From CAXXXW01 sp963665555 (GTDB taxonomy: Bacteria > Pseudomonadota > Alphaproteobacteria > Thalassobaculales > Thalassobaculaceae): 64,000 nt of DNA. Position 1 is the first letter of the stretch, and each line of letters opens with the position of its first letter. Shown here one piece after another: positions 1-8,432 of the stretch. Position numbers and translations under genes: made by a program. The notes under the pieces were generated by a model. The model searched no databases. It saw only the letters and a list, made by a program, of their open reading frames with translations, and was not told the origin of the DNA. Location: positions 2,976,001-3,040,000 of the forward strand of contig OY762308.1 of assembly GCA_963665555.2 (NCBI GenBank), read 5' to 3'.

Positions 1-2
1 GG

Positions 3-851
3 CCGATCGTCTCGACGCTCAAGGCCGTCGCGCTGCTGCGCGAGAGTCCCGTCGGCATGGTCGGCGGCATCCTCGTGCTGCTCTTCGTGCTGGTCGCGAT
101 CTTCGCGCCGGTCGTCTCGCCCTACGACCCGAACGCGACGATGGTGCCCTTCGCGTTCCCGGGTTCGGAGGCGCCCGACGGCGGCGTGTTCCTGTTCGGG
201 ACCGACCATCTCGGCCGCGACATCCTCTCGCGCATTATCTGGGGCGGGCAGCGGGTGCTGTTCTACGCCAGCGCGGCGACGATCTCGGCCTATATCGTCG
301 GCATCGCGATGGGGCTGGCGGCGGGGTATTTCCGCGGCTGGCTCGACGAGGCGCTGTCCTTCGTCGCCAACGTGATCCTGTCCTTCCCGATCATGGTGCT
401 CTATGTGCTGATCATCGCCAAGGTCGGCGCGTCCGGGCTGAACATCGTCTTCGCGGTGGTGTTCGCCTCCTCGCCCGGCATCATGCGCATCGTGCGCGGC
501 GTGACGATGGACATCGCGACCCGCGACTACATCGCCGCCGCGCAGACCCGGGGCGAGGGGCCGTGGTACATCATGCTGGTGGAGATCCTGCCCAACGCGC
601 GCGGGCCGCTGATCGTCGATTTCTGCCTGCGCATGGGCTACACGACGATCACCATCGGGGCGCTCGGCTTCCTCGGCCTCGGCCTGCCGCCGCCCGACCC
701 GGACTGGGGCGGCATGATCACCGAGACCCGCGCCTTCGTGACCGGCGGCTTCCCCTACATGGCGATCTTCCCCGCCTGCGCGGTGTCGCTGCTGGTGCTC
801 GGTTTCAACCTGCTGGCCGACGGCCTGCGCGAAGTGTCCCTGAAGGACTAG
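3..851 (+). CDS. ABC transporter permease, DppC/OppC type (5' end outside window)
   Basis: Inner-membrane permease subunit of a peptide/nickel-type ABC importer. The reading frame is open to the left edge, and an in-frame ATG at 57 falls just before the first membrane segment, so the true start probably lies outside the window. Visible features are an N-terminal transmembrane segment running into the SPYDPN loop, about five further hydrophobic segments, and the cytoplasmic EAA-type loop (DYIAAAQTRG followed by EILPN) that docks on the ATPase. The C-terminal GFNLLADGLRE stretch is typical of DppC proteins. The double ATPase gene begins 9 nt after the stop, so the two are almost certainly one operon. 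The substrate cannot be told from sequence. Family is secure; the exact start is not visible. Confidence 0.9.
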   Translation, partial: PIVSTLKAVALLRESPVGMVGGILVLLFVLVAIFAPVVSPYDPNATMVPFAFPGSEAPDGGVFLFGTDHLGRDILSRIIWGGQRVLFYASAATISAYIVGIAMGLAAGYFRGWLDEALSFVANVILSFPIMVLYVLIIAKVGASGLNIVFAVVFASSPGIMRIVRGVTMDIATRDYIAAAQTRGEGPWYIMLVEILPNARGPLIVDFCLRMGYTTITIGALGFLGLGLPPPDPDWGGMITETRAFVTGGFPYMAIFPACAVSLLVLGFNLLADGLREVSLKD

Positions 852-860
852 GAGGCCAAG

Positions 861-2975
861 ATGTCCGCGACGGAAAACGACGCCGAGGTCCCGGTTCTGG
901 AGATTACCGGCCTGCGCCTCAGCTACTACACCCGCGCCGGCGAAATCCCGGCGGTGATGGATTTCGACCTCACGATCCGCAAGGGCGAGTCGGTCGGCCT
1001 GGTGGGCGAGTCGGGCTGCGGCAAGTCCACCGTGGCCAACGGCGTCATGCGCTACATGGGCAAGAACGGCGGCATCGTCGGCGGGACCATCAAGTTCAAG
1101 GGCCGCGACATGGCCGAGATGTCGGAGGAGGAGATCCGCCGCATCCGGGGCCGCGACATCGCCATGATCTACCAGGAGCCGATGGCCTCGCTCAACCCGA
1201 GCATGACCATCGGCGCCCAGCTCATGGAAGTGCCGATGGTCCACGAGGGGATCGGCGAGGCGGAGGCGCGCCAGCGCGCCCACGACATGCTCTCCGCCGT
1301 CCACATCCCGGACCCGAACCGGCTGATGGCGTCTTACCCGCACCAGGTCTCCGGCGGGCAGCAGCAGCGCGTGGTGATCGCCATGGCCCTGCTCTCGCGC
1401 CCGGCCCTGCTGCTGCTGGACGAGCCGACGACGGCGCTGGACGTGACGGTGGAGGCCGGCATCGTCGAGCTGATCGCCGAACTCAGCAAGGAGGCCGGCA
1501 CCTCGCTGCTCTACATCTCCCACAACCTCGGCCTGATGCTGGAGGTGTGCGACCGCATCTGCGTGATGTATTCCGGCGAGGTGGTGGAGGAGGGGCATAT
1601 CGACTCGATCTTCTCCTGGCCCAAGCACCCCTACACGCACGGCCTGTTCGGCTGCATCCCGCTGCCCCACGCCGACAAGAACGCGCGGCCCCTGGTCGCC
1701 ATCAAGGGGCAGCTGCCGCTGCCGCACCAGCGGCCCCAGGGCTGCTATTTTGGCCCGCGCTGCGACTTTTTCGCGGAGGGCCGGTGCAACGGCGACGCGG
1801 TGTCGATGGAGGCGGTCCACACCGACGACGACCCGGCCCACCGGGTGCGCTGCCTGCGCTGGAACGAGATCGACCACGACGAGGCGATCCGCGTCGATGA
1901 GCGGCGCGACCCCATCGCCGTCGGCGAGACCGTCCTCGAAGTGGACAACATGCGCAAATACTACGAGGTGCGCGACAGTTCGCTCGCCGCCCTGGTCTCC
2001 GGCGGCTCGGCCCGCCAGGTCAAGGCGAACGAGAGCATCAGCTTCCGCGCCGGCGAGGGCGAGACGGTCGCCATCGTCGGCGAGTCGGGCTGCGGCAAGT
2101 CGACCTTCGCCAAGGTGCTGATGGGGCTGGAGACGGCGACGGAGGGCGAGGTGCGCCTGGACGGGACCGACCTCGGCGCCATCCCGGTGAAGGCGCGCAC
2201 GGCCGAGCAGCTGGCCTCGCTGCAGATGGTGTTCCAGAACCCGAACGACACGCTCAACCCGTCGCACACCGTCGGCTACCAGATCGGCCGCGTGGTCAAG
2301 CGTTTCGGCATCGAGTCCGACCGCGGGAAAATCCAGGACCGCGTGCACCGGCTGCTCGACACCGTGAAACTGCCGCGCGCCTTCGCCGCCCGCAAGCCGC
2401 GCCAGCTTTCCGGCGGCCAGAAGCAGCGCATCGGCATCGCCCGCGCCTTCGCCGGCAACCCGAAGACGGTGATCGCGGACGAGCCGATCTCGGCGCTGGA
2501 CGTCTCGGTCGCGGCGGCGGTGACGGAACTGCTGATGGACATCCAGCGCGAGCACCGCACGACGCTGCTGTTCATCAGCCACGACCTGTCGGCCGTGCGC
2601 TACCTCTCGGACCGGGTGGTGGTGATGTATCTCGGCCAGATCATGGAGCGCGGCTCGACCGAGGAGGTGTTCGCGCCGCCCTACCACCCCTACACGGAGG
2701 CGCTGCTCTCCGCCGTGCCGATCGCCGACCCGGAGGTGGAGAAGCGGCGCATCGTGCTGGAGGGCAACCTGCCCAGCCCGCTCGACCCGCCCAAGGGCTG
2801 CCCCTTCTCCACCCGCTGCCCGCGCCGGATCGGCAAGATCTGCGACGACGAGGCCCCGCCGGTGCGGATGAACGCCGACCGCCACGCCATCGCCTGCCAC
2901 ATCCCGCTGGAGGAGCTGCGCGAGGTCGAGCCGGTCATCGTCATCCCGGACCGCGACCTCGAAGCCGCCGACTGA
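861..2975 (+). CDS. Dual-domain peptide ABC transporter ATPase (two NBDs fused)
   Basis: A 704-residue cytoplasmic ATPase that powers the adjacent permease, with the DppD-like and DppF-like halves fused in one chain. NBD1: Walker A GESGCGKST near residue 48, signature SGGQQQR near 164, Walker B LLLLDEPTTALD, H-loop SHNLG. NBD2: Walker A GESGCGKST near 408, signature LSGGQKQR near 517, Walker B ADEPISALD, H-loop SHDLS. Each half ends in an oligopeptide-transporter C-terminal region with paired cysteines (CYFGPRCDF and CPFSTRCPR). Fused forms like this are common in Alphaproteobacteria (GsiA/YejF type). All catalytic motifs look intact in both halves. The ATG follows an AGGAGG-like site 3 bases after the permease stop. 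Confidence 0.95.
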   Translation: MSATENDAEVPVLEITGLRLSYYTRAGEIPAVMDFDLTIRKGESVGLVGESGCGKSTVANGVMRYMGKNGGIVGGTIKFKGRDMAEMSEEEIRRIRGRDIAMIYQEPMASLNPSMTIGAQLMEVPMVHEGIGEAEARQRAHDMLSAVHIPDPNRLMASYPHQVSGGQQQRVVIAMALLSRPALLLLDEPTTALDVTVEAGIVELIAELSKEAGTSLLYISHNLGLMLEVCDRICVMYSGEVVEEGHIDSIFSWPKHPYTHGLFGCIPLPHADKNARPLVAIKGQLPLPHQRPQGCYFGPRCDFFAEGRCNGDAVSMEAVHTDDDPAHRVRCLRWNEIDHDEAIRVDERRDPIAVGETVLEVDNMRKYYEVRDSSLAALVSGGSARQVKANESISFRAGEGETVAIVGESGCGKSTFAKVLMGLETATEGEVRLDGTDLGAIPVKARTAEQLASLQMVFQNPNDTLNPSHTVGYQIGRVVKRFGIESDRGKIQDRVHRLLDTVKLPRAFAARKPRQLSGGQKQRIGIARAFAGNPKTVIADEPISALDVSVAAAVTELLMDIQREHRTTLLFISHDLSAVRYLSDRVVVMYLGQIMERGSTEEVFAPPYHPYTEALLSAVPIADPEVEKRRIVLEGNLPSPLDPPKGCPFSTRCPRRIGKICDDEAPPVRMNADRHAIACHIPLEELREVEPVIVIPDRDLEAAD

Positions 2976-3033
2976 CACCCGGCCGGCCGCGAGTCCCGGC
3001 GCCGCCCGGCGCGCGAACCGAGGGAGGCCCCGC

Positions 3034-3828
3034 GTGACCGAACCCGTCGTGCTCCTGGACGTGGACCGCAGGGGCGTCGCCACCGTGGCGCTCAACCGGC
3101 CGGAACGGAACAACGCCTACAATGGCGAGGTCGTCGCCGCGCTGGCGGCGGCCGTCGGCGAATGCGCCCGCGACGACGGCGTGCGCGTCGTCGTCCTGCG
3201 CGGCGCCGGCCGGCATTTCCAGGCCGGCGCCGACCTCGAATGGCTGCGCGAGGTCGGCCGGCTCTCGCCGGAGGAGAATGTCGCGGTCTCGCGCCGCACC
3301 GCCGGCGCGATCCGGGGCCTGACGGAACTCGCCAAGCCGACGGTGGCGCTGGTCCACGGCGGCTGTTTCGGCGGCGGGACCGGCATCGTCGCCGCCTGCG
3401 ACGTCGTTATCGCCTCGGAGGACGCGATCTTCTCGATCACCGAGGCGCGCTGGGGCGTGATGGCGGGCATTATCGTGCCGCATCTCGACGCCGCCATGGG
3501 GCCGAGGAACGCGCGGCGCTACGCGCTCACCTGCGAGCGGTTCGGCGCGGCCGAGGCGCGCGACATGGGCCTGGTCCACGAGGTCTGCCCCGTCGGCGGG
3601 CTGGACGACGCGGCGGCGCCGACGATCGACGCGCTGCTGAAGGCGGCGCCCGAGGCGCTGGCCCAGACCAAGCGCGCGATCCTGGAGGATTCCGGCCTGC
3701 TGCTCGACGACGCGCGGTTCGAGGCGCTGGCCGCCGAACACGCCGCCAAGCGCCAGAGCGAGGAGGCGATGGAGGGCCTCGCCAGCTTCGCCGAGCGGCG
3801 CGACCCGGCCTGGTATCCGGGCCGCTGA
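3034..3828 (+). CDS. Enoyl-CoA hydratase/isomerase family protein
   Basis: A 264-residue crotonase-fold enzyme, probably hydrating an enoyl-CoA or methylglutaconyl-CoA-like substrate in fatty- or amino-acid breakdown. The GTG start is chosen because GGGAGG lies 7-8 bases upstream and the N-terminus matches the family. The oxyanion-hole segments are seen as AGADL and GGCFGGGTGI. The TEARWG segment supplies a glutamate in the usual catalytic region. The C-terminal helix (EAMEGLASFAERRDPAW) is typical of hydratases. Substrate specificity is not determinable. It lies 58 nt after the ABC operon and 18 nt before the helicase gene, so co-transcription is possible but there is no functional link to either. 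Confidence 0.88.
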   Translation: MTEPVVLLDVDRRGVATVALNRPERNNAYNGEVVAALAAAVGECARDDGVRVVVLRGAGRHFQAGADLEWLREVGRLSPEENVAVSRRTAGAIRGLTELAKPTVALVHGGCFGGGTGIVAACDVVIASEDAIFSITEARWGVMAGIIVPHLDAAMGPRNARRYALTCERFGAAEARDMGLVHEVCPVGGLDDAAAPTIDALLKAAPEALAQTKRAILEDSGLLLDDARFEALAAEHAAKRQSEEAMEGLASFAERRDPAWYPGR

Positions 3829-3846
3829 CGCCGGCGCGTTTCCGCG

Positions 3847-6324
3847 ATGGACGGAAACGCCCCGCTCCCGCCCGCGCCGGCCGGCCTGCTTCCCGGCGCC
3901 TTCGCGCGCTGGTTCGCGGCGCGCGGCTGGACGCCGCACCCGCACCAGTTCGCGATGCTGGAGGCGGCGCGCGACGGCCGCTCCGCGCTGCTGGTCGCGC
4001 CCACCGGCGGCGGCAAGACGCTCGGCGGCTTCCTGCCCAGCCTGGTCGAACTGGCGGGCGCGTCCGGGGCGGGGCTGCACACGCTCTATGTCTCGCCGCT
4101 GAAGGCGCTGGCGGTGGATGTGCACCGCAACCTGCTCCAGCCGGTCGCCGAGATGGGGCTGGACATCGCGGCCGAGACGCGCACCGGCGACACGCCGCCG
4201 GGCAAGCGCCGGCGCCAGCGGGCCGCGCCGCCCGACATACTCCTGACCACGCCGGAGAGCCTCGCGCTCATGCTCTCCTATGTCGATTCCGCGCGCGTGT
4301 TCCGCGGGCTGCGTTGCGTCGTGGTGGACGAGTTGCACGCGCTGGCGGCGAACAAGCGCGGCGAACTCCTCTCCCTCGGCCTCGCTCGGCTGGCGCGGCT
4401 GGCTCCCGGCTCGCGGCGGGTCGGCCTGTCCGCGACCGTCGCCTGGCCGGAGGAGATGGAGGCGTTCCTCTCCCCCGCCGGCCGGCCCGGCCTCGGCGAC
4501 GTGGCGCGGATCGAGGCGCCTTCCGGCCTCGACGCGGAAATCTCCATCCTGGTCGCCGGCGCGCGCCTGCCGTGGTCCGGCCATATGGGGACCTACGCGG
4601 CCGAGGAAATCTACGCCGCGATCCGCGCCCACCGCGTGACGCTGGTGTTCGTGAACACCCGCGCCCAGGCGGAGCTCGTGTTCCAGGCGCTCTGGCGGAT
4701 CAACGGGGACAACCTGGAGATCGGCCTGCACCACGGCTCGCTGGCGGCGGAGCAGCGCCGGCGGATCGAGGCGGCGATGGCGGCCGGCCGGCTGCGGGCC
4801 GTGGTCGCGACCTCCTCGCTCGACCTCGGCGTGGACTGGGCCGCCGTGGACCTGGTGGTGCAGGTGGGCGCGCCCAAGGGGTCGTCGCGGCTGCTGCAGC
4901 GGATCGGCCGCGCCAACCACCGGCTCGACGCGCCGAGCCGCGCCATCCTGGCGCCGGCCAACCGTTTCGAGGTCCTGGAATGCGAGGCGGCGGTCCGCGC
5001 GCTGCGCGCCGGCGAACTCGACGGCGACCGCCCCGGCCCCGGCGGCCTCGACGTGCTGGCGCAGCACCTGACGGGAACCGCCTGCGCCGGGCCGTTCGAC
5101 CCGGACGAACTGTTCCGCGAGGTCCGCCGCGCCGCGCCCTACCGCGACCTCGCGCGCGCCGATTTCGACGCCGTGCTCGCCTTCGTCGAGACCGGCGGCT
5201 ACGCGCTGCGCGTCTACGACAGGTTCAAGCGCCTGCGCCGCCTGCCGGACGGGCGGTTGCGGATCGCCCATCCCCGGGTCGCGCGGTCCTACCGCATGAA
5301 TGTCGGGACCATCGTCGAGACGCCGAAGCTCCGCGTCCGCATGGGGCGCGGCCGCCTGCTCGGCGAGGTGGAGGAGCATTTCGCCCAGGCGCTGGTCCCC
5401 GGCGACACGTTCGTGTTCGCCGGCCGGCTGCTGCGGTTCGAGGGGATGCGGGAGAACTTCGTCCAGGTCTCGCCCGGCAAGGGCGCGGAGCCGAAGGTGC
5501 CGGCATACGCCGGCGGCCGCCTGCCGCTGACCACGCATCTGGCCGACGGCGTGCGCGCGCTGCTGGAGGACCGCGACGCCTGGCCGACGCTGCCGGTGCC
5601 GGTCGAGGAGTGGCTGGAGGCGCAGCGCTGGCGCTCCGTCCCGCCCCGGCGCGACCGGCTGCTGGTGGAGGTGTTCCCGCGCGGCGAGCGCTTCTACACC
5701 GTCGCCTACTGTTTCGAGGGGCGGAACGCGCACCAGACGCTCGGCATGTTGCTGACCCGCCGGATGGAGCGGGCCGGCCTCGACCCGGTGGGTTTCGTCG
5801 CCACCGACTACGTCATCGCGGCCTGGAGCCTGCGCCCGCCGCCGGCGGCGGAGGTTCCGGCGCTGCTCGACCCCGACATGCTGGGCGACGACCTGGAGGC
5901 GTGGATGGCCGAATCGAGCCTGCTGAAGCGGACCTTCCGCAACGTGGCCACGATCGCCGGCCTGATCGAGCGCCGCCTGCCGGGCCACGAGAAGACCGGC
6001 CGGCAGGTGACCTTCAACGCCGACCTCATCTACGATGTGCTGCGCCGGCACGAGCCGGGCCACATCCTGTTGCGCGCCACCCGCGCCGACGCCGCGCGCG
6101 GCATGACCGACATATGGCGGCTGGGGGAAATGCTGGCGCGGGTCCGGGGCCGGATCGACGTGCGCGAACTCGACCGCGTCTCGCCGCTGGCCGTCCCGGT
6201 CCTGCTGGAGATCGGCCGCGAGAGCGTCCATGGCGGCGCGGTCGAAACCCTGCTGGCGGAAGCCGAATCCGCCCTCGTCGCCGAAGCCATGGCCCCGGAG
6301 CCGCAAGGCGCGCTGCCGCTGTGA
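3847..6324 (+). CDS. Ligase-associated-type DEXH-box DNA helicase (Lhr-like)
   Basis: An 825-residue superfamily 2 helicase, predicted to unwind DNA in repair. Motif I is APTGGGKT (residues about 50-57), motif II VVDELHA, motif III LSATV, and motif VI QRIGRANH. The long C-terminal half (winged-helix-like plus the domain ending MAPEPQG) fits the Lhr-core / ligase-associated DEXH family, whose members are about 800-850 residues. In many bacteria this gene sits with an ATP-dependent DNA ligase, an exonuclease and the PdeM phosphoesterase. None of those partners is visible within 6 kb here, so this copy is separated or orphaned. Family assignment rests on overall layout and motifs, not an alignment. 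Confidence 0.87.
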   Translation: MDGNAPLPPAPAGLLPGAFARWFAARGWTPHPHQFAMLEAARDGRSALLVAPTGGGKTLGGFLPSLVELAGASGAGLHTLYVSPLKALAVDVHRNLLQPVAEMGLDIAAETRTGDTPPGKRRRQRAAPPDILLTTPESLALMLSYVDSARVFRGLRCVVVDELHALAANKRGELLSLGLARLARLAPGSRRVGLSATVAWPEEMEAFLSPAGRPGLGDVARIEAPSGLDAEISILVAGARLPWSGHMGTYAAEEIYAAIRAHRVTLVFVNTRAQAELVFQALWRINGDNLEIGLHHGSLAAEQRRRIEAAMAAGRLRAVVATSSLDLGVDWAAVDLVVQVGAPKGSSRLLQRIGRANHRLDAPSRAILAPANRFEVLECEAAVRALRAGELDGDRPGPGGLDVLAQHLTGTACAGPFDPDELFREVRRAAPYRDLARADFDAVLAFVETGGYALRVYDRFKRLRRLPDGRLRIAHPRVARSYRMNVGTIVETPKLRVRMGRGRLLGEVEEHFAQALVPGDTFVFAGRLLRFEGMRENFVQVSPGKGAEPKVPAYAGGRLPLTTHLADGVRALLEDRDAWPTLPVPVEEWLEAQRWRSVPPRRDRLLVEVFPRGERFYTVAYCFEGRNAHQTLGMLLTRRMERAGLDPVGFVATDYVIAAWSLRPPPAAEVPALLDPDMLGDDLEAWMAESSLLKRTFRNVATIAGLIERRLPGHEKTGRQVTFNADLIYDVLRRHEPGHILLRATRADAARGMTDIWRLGEMLARVRGRIDVRELDRVSPLAVPVLLEIGRESVHGGAVETLLAEAESALVAEAMAPEPQGALPL

Positions 6325-6340
6325 GGGGGGGGGCGGCGCG

Positions 6341-6631
6341 TCAAGCGCGGCGCGCCAGGCCCGGCCGCTCGGTTTCGTCGATGGGACCGTCGAGAGGGTC
6401 CGGTTCGACGCCGAGCGGCGTCATCCCGGCGGCGCGAACCGCGCGCAGCGCCGAATCCGCGGCGGCGGCGTAGTTGGCGGCCTCCCGGTCGAACTCGATC
6501 GTGAACGCGCCGCCCCGCTTGACGGCCAGCGCGTCGTCGCAACCGGCCTCGTACAGGGCATCGACGATCTTGTCGTCGTCCCGGCCCGCCTCGGCCGGCC
6601 GGCAAGAGATGGCGATCCCGTACACGCCCAT
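6341..6631 (-). CDS. Hypothetical small acidic protein (96 aa)
   Basis: A 96-residue cytoplasmic protein convergent with the helicase gene. The ATG follows a GGGAGG-like site about 9 bases upstream. The segment ALYEAGCDDALAVKRGG followed by IEFDREA and a run of small helices resembles the N-terminal domain of small alphaproteobacterial proteins that usually also carry a helix-turn-helix. No helix-turn-helix is present here, so it may be a shortened form. That resemblance is from memory and weak. No function can be assigned. Codon use matches its neighbours and start and stop are clean, so it is probably a real gene. Confidence 0.55.
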   Translation of the reverse strand: MGVYGIAISCRPAEAGRDDDKIVDALYEAGCDDALAVKRGGAFTIEFDREAANYAAAADSALRAVRAAGMTPLGVEPDPLDGPIDETERPGLARRA

Positions 6632-6730
6632 CCGCCCGACCTCCCCGCTCTGATCGTTCCGCCCTTCGCCCCGAAGTCACCGTGTTTCCGGCCCCATGGA
6701 AGCGATTCGCCCTTTTTTCTCCGCCCTCTC

Positions 6731-6787
6731 TCACTCCGCCGGATAACGCACCAGCCGTTCGCGGAAGAAGGCCAGGAAAGGGCAGCC
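6731..6787 (-). pseudogene. Remnant of a nucleoside-hydrolase C-terminus
   Basis: Read on the minus strand, these bases encode PFLAFFRERLVRYPAE then a stop. The intact nucleoside hydrolase at 8433-9377 ends PFLAFLRDRLARYPAG then a stop. At the DNA level the roughly 53 bases from 6731 align with those from 8433 with about nine differences and no gaps. Nothing upstream resembles the rest of the enzyme: the similarity stops near 6787 and an unrelated small gene begins. This is therefore a fragment, not a gene. See the finding on the duplicated gene ends flanking 6.8-8.0 kb. Confidence 0.6.
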
Positions 6788-6792
6788 AAGTA

Positions 6793-7077
6793 TCAACCGG
6801 GACGGAGGAGCCTTGTCTGCTCCCTCAAGGCATAACCTTTCTCGGTAAGTTCTTGGAAAATCTCGTAGAAATCCGCACCGTAGGCGATACACATGCGAAG
6901 ACGATTTTCGGGACTTACGAAATTTTCGATAGCTTTCCAGTAATGCCATCTCCCGCCGCTCGCAGGCGCCGGCAGGTTCGCGGTCTCGCTATCGACGCTG
7001 AAACACAGTTCGCGTCGATTTGTGCCGCCGCGAAACACATAAACGATGTTCGCGGGGCCGTTTTCGGAATCAGACAT
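6793..7077 (-). CDS. Hypothetical protein (94 aa)
   Basis: A 94-residue protein starting MSDSENGPANIVYVFRGG. This start is chosen over a longer in-frame one because AAGGGAAGGCGG precedes the ATG by a few bases and the upstream extension is low-complexity. No domain is recognised. There is no signal peptide or membrane segment. The composition (RWHYWKAIENF, FYEIFQELTEKGY) suggests a small folded soluble protein. Its base composition is lower in GC than flanking housekeeping genes, consistent with acquired DNA. It lies in a group of three small minus-strand genes between two gene-end remnants. Confidence 0.45.
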   Translation of the reverse strand: MSDSENGPANIVYVFRGGTNRRELCFSVDSETANLPAPASGGRWHYWKAIENFVSPENRLRMCIAYGADFYEIFQELTEKGYALREQTRLLRPG

Positions 7078-7190
7078 CCGCCTTCCCTTCGTTATCGTCT
7101 TCGACAGCCGCACTTGTAGCACACCAGCTCGGGGCAGCGCAAACTGTGATAGTGTCTCGGTTTGAACCCGTTCAGTTTGACCCATCCGCT

Positions 7191-7589
7191 TCAGCGGCTG
7201 AATTCGACTCGGTCTTCGCCGAGCCACGTCACATAGCCCTTGGCGGTGTTCACGCCTTCCCACTCAACGAAGATTTTGAAGTGGGATTGGCTTGAGGTTT
7301 TCCTCCAAAGGCGCATCCAGATCAGGACGAGGCGTTCGCCATTGAGTCGGTCGGCAAGCATTTCGCGGGCGATAGCCTCGGTGACATTCACCCACACAAG
7401 CGGGTCGTAAACGGATACGCTGGTCACCGCGCCGGCTGGCATGGGTCGGCGGAACTCCAACGCCCGTTCAGCGTCGGTCTGGCTTTCGCCGATAACCGTC
7501 CGGCACGACGGCGACGGCAACTGAACCTTTCCAGCAACCGGCGCACTGAGCGCCGTTACCAGGACGGCAACGATGAGGATGACTCGCAT
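7191..7589 (-). CDS. Hypothetical secreted protein (132 aa)
   Basis: Predicted exported protein. The chosen ATG opens a clear signal peptide, MRVILIVAVLVTALSAPVAG. A longer in-frame start 63 nt upstream would bury this signal and is less likely. No strong ribosome-binding site is visible for either start. The mature part of about 110 residues has two cysteines at most and a Trp-rich C-terminal half (VLIWMRLWRK, FVEWEGV). No family is recognised. It could be a periplasmic protein of the small-gene group around it. Confidence in the gene is moderate; nothing can be said of function. Confidence 0.5.
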   Translation of the reverse strand: MRVILIVAVLVTALSAPVAGKVQLPSPSCRTVIGESQTDAERALEFRRPMPAGAVTSVSVYDPLVWVNVTEAIAREMLADRLNGERLVLIWMRLWRKTSSQSHFKIFVEWEGVNTAKGYVTWLGEDRVEFSR

Positions 7590-7709
7590 CGCAAAAACCC
7601 ATTCGGTTTGGCGGCAAACGGTCGCGCTTGATGGCACGAAGCCGGGGTGCATCGTTGACCCATGGGGACCACATATGGGACGGGTTTACGATACCATCCC
7701 CTTTTCCTT

Positions 7710-7805
7710 TCAATCCTTGCCGCGCAAGCCTTTGTACAGACCGATGATCGCACCGAGTATAAGCACGGCCAGCCAAATACGCGCCGTCAATTCCCCATCG
7801 TCCAT
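7710..7805 (-). CDS. Possible single-span membrane peptide (31 aa)
   Basis: A short frame beginning MDDGELTAR, followed by one strongly hydrophobic segment (IWLAVLILGAIIGLYKG) and a basic tail LRGKD. This is the layout of small inner-membrane proteins: acidic N-terminus, single span, positive C-terminus. The ribosome-binding site is weak (GGGCAG). It lies 120 nt upstream of the secreted-protein gene on the same strand and might be transcribed with it. A longer in-frame start exists upstream but adds unconvincing sequence. Support is only the hydrophobic pattern, so confidence is low. Confidence 0.3.
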   Translation of the reverse strand: MDDGELTARIWLAVLILGAIIGLYKGLRGKD

Positions 7806-8078
7806 GGTAATCTGCCCGTCAGGGGGCCGGCCATAGCTGCCCCGGTTACGTTGGCAGGAGACTAGGCCACTACGTACCGTTCCGTAAGGGGCTACGAAGG
7901 GGTTGATGGGCGCTATCGCGTATGAGATTGACTGTTTCGGGACCGGCCGGCCGCCTGAGGGAAGCGAAATCCAATCGGGGACACCACCCAAACTGCGAGT
8001 CCGTGAATATCTGCGGTTATCTTTGCCCCTCGCCGAAGCCATGGCCCCGGATGGTCGGGTCGCGATGCTGTCGTAAAG
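7806..8078. other. Intergenic stretch with a possible helicase-end remnant
   Basis: No convincing gene is seen here. Bases 8030-8051 repeat, without mismatch, 22 bases from the 3' end of the helicase gene (6278-6299). In both copies a stop codon follows in the same frame 23 bases later: TGA at 6322 and TAA at 8074. Read in that frame the local copy gives PLAEAMAPDG, against ALVAEAMAPEP at the helicase end. The rest of the stretch shows no recognised element. Confidence 0.4.
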
Positions 8079-8112
8079 GCGGAAAAAATGAACCGGGGTT
8101 CATTTTTTCCGC
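8079..8112. repeat. 34-bp perfect inverted repeat
   Basis: Two 16-base arms (left arm GCGGAAAAAATGAACC) flank a 2-base GG centre, all perfectly complementary. The core ATGAACCGGGGTTCAT recurs exactly at 9709-9724. The A6/T6 tracts flanking the core are striking in such GC-rich DNA. As RNA this would form a very stable hairpin with a T-run on either strand, so it could act as a bidirectional terminator. As DNA it could equally be an operator or a mobile palindrome. Confidence 0.75.
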
Positions 8113-8244
8113 ACACTTCGCCCCGAGTCGGCGCCTGATCCCAGCGTTTGCTAAACGCCGATAGGGCGGTTGGCGGGGTCGCCTCTCGTTCATGCCGCCG
8201 GCCGTGGGCTAGGCGCCTGTTAGCGTTTTGCTCGAACGCCACCG

Positions 8245-8398
8245 CTTCTTCGGCGTCGCCCCGGCCTCGGAGCCGAGGCCCAGACGACGCCGGCGCCGGA
8301 GGAAAGGACGCGAGCGCGGCACAATGGAGCGCCGCCCAACGCCTTCGCGGCGCCGGTGCCAGCCCCTCCTGGGCCCCGGCTCGGAGGCCGGGGCGCCG
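8245..8398. repeat. Dispersed paired-palindrome repeat, copy A
   Basis: A roughly 150-bp intergenic element. It starts CTTCTTCGGCGTCGCC, has a GC-rich palindrome (GGCCTCGGAGCCGAGGCC), a spacer containing GACGCCGGCGCCGGAGG, and a second palindrome GGCCCCGGCTCGGAGGCCGG before GGCGCC. Copies B (12591-12739) and C (25724-25855) share the order: palindrome, GCGCCGGCGCCGG-type spacer, second palindrome ending in GGGGCG. It lies just past the stop of the nucleoside hydrolase gene. This resembles the REP/BIME-like elements common in Alphaproteobacteria. Confidence 0.6.
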
Positions 8399-8432
8399 CC
8401 GGAGCGGCGGGGCGCCGCGTCGCGGGCCCCCG

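Noticed and set aside
2941..6306. A 1121-residue minus-strand frame
   Set aside because: Antisense to the hydratase and helicase genes, both of which carry clear family motifs; composition is that of a shadow frame.
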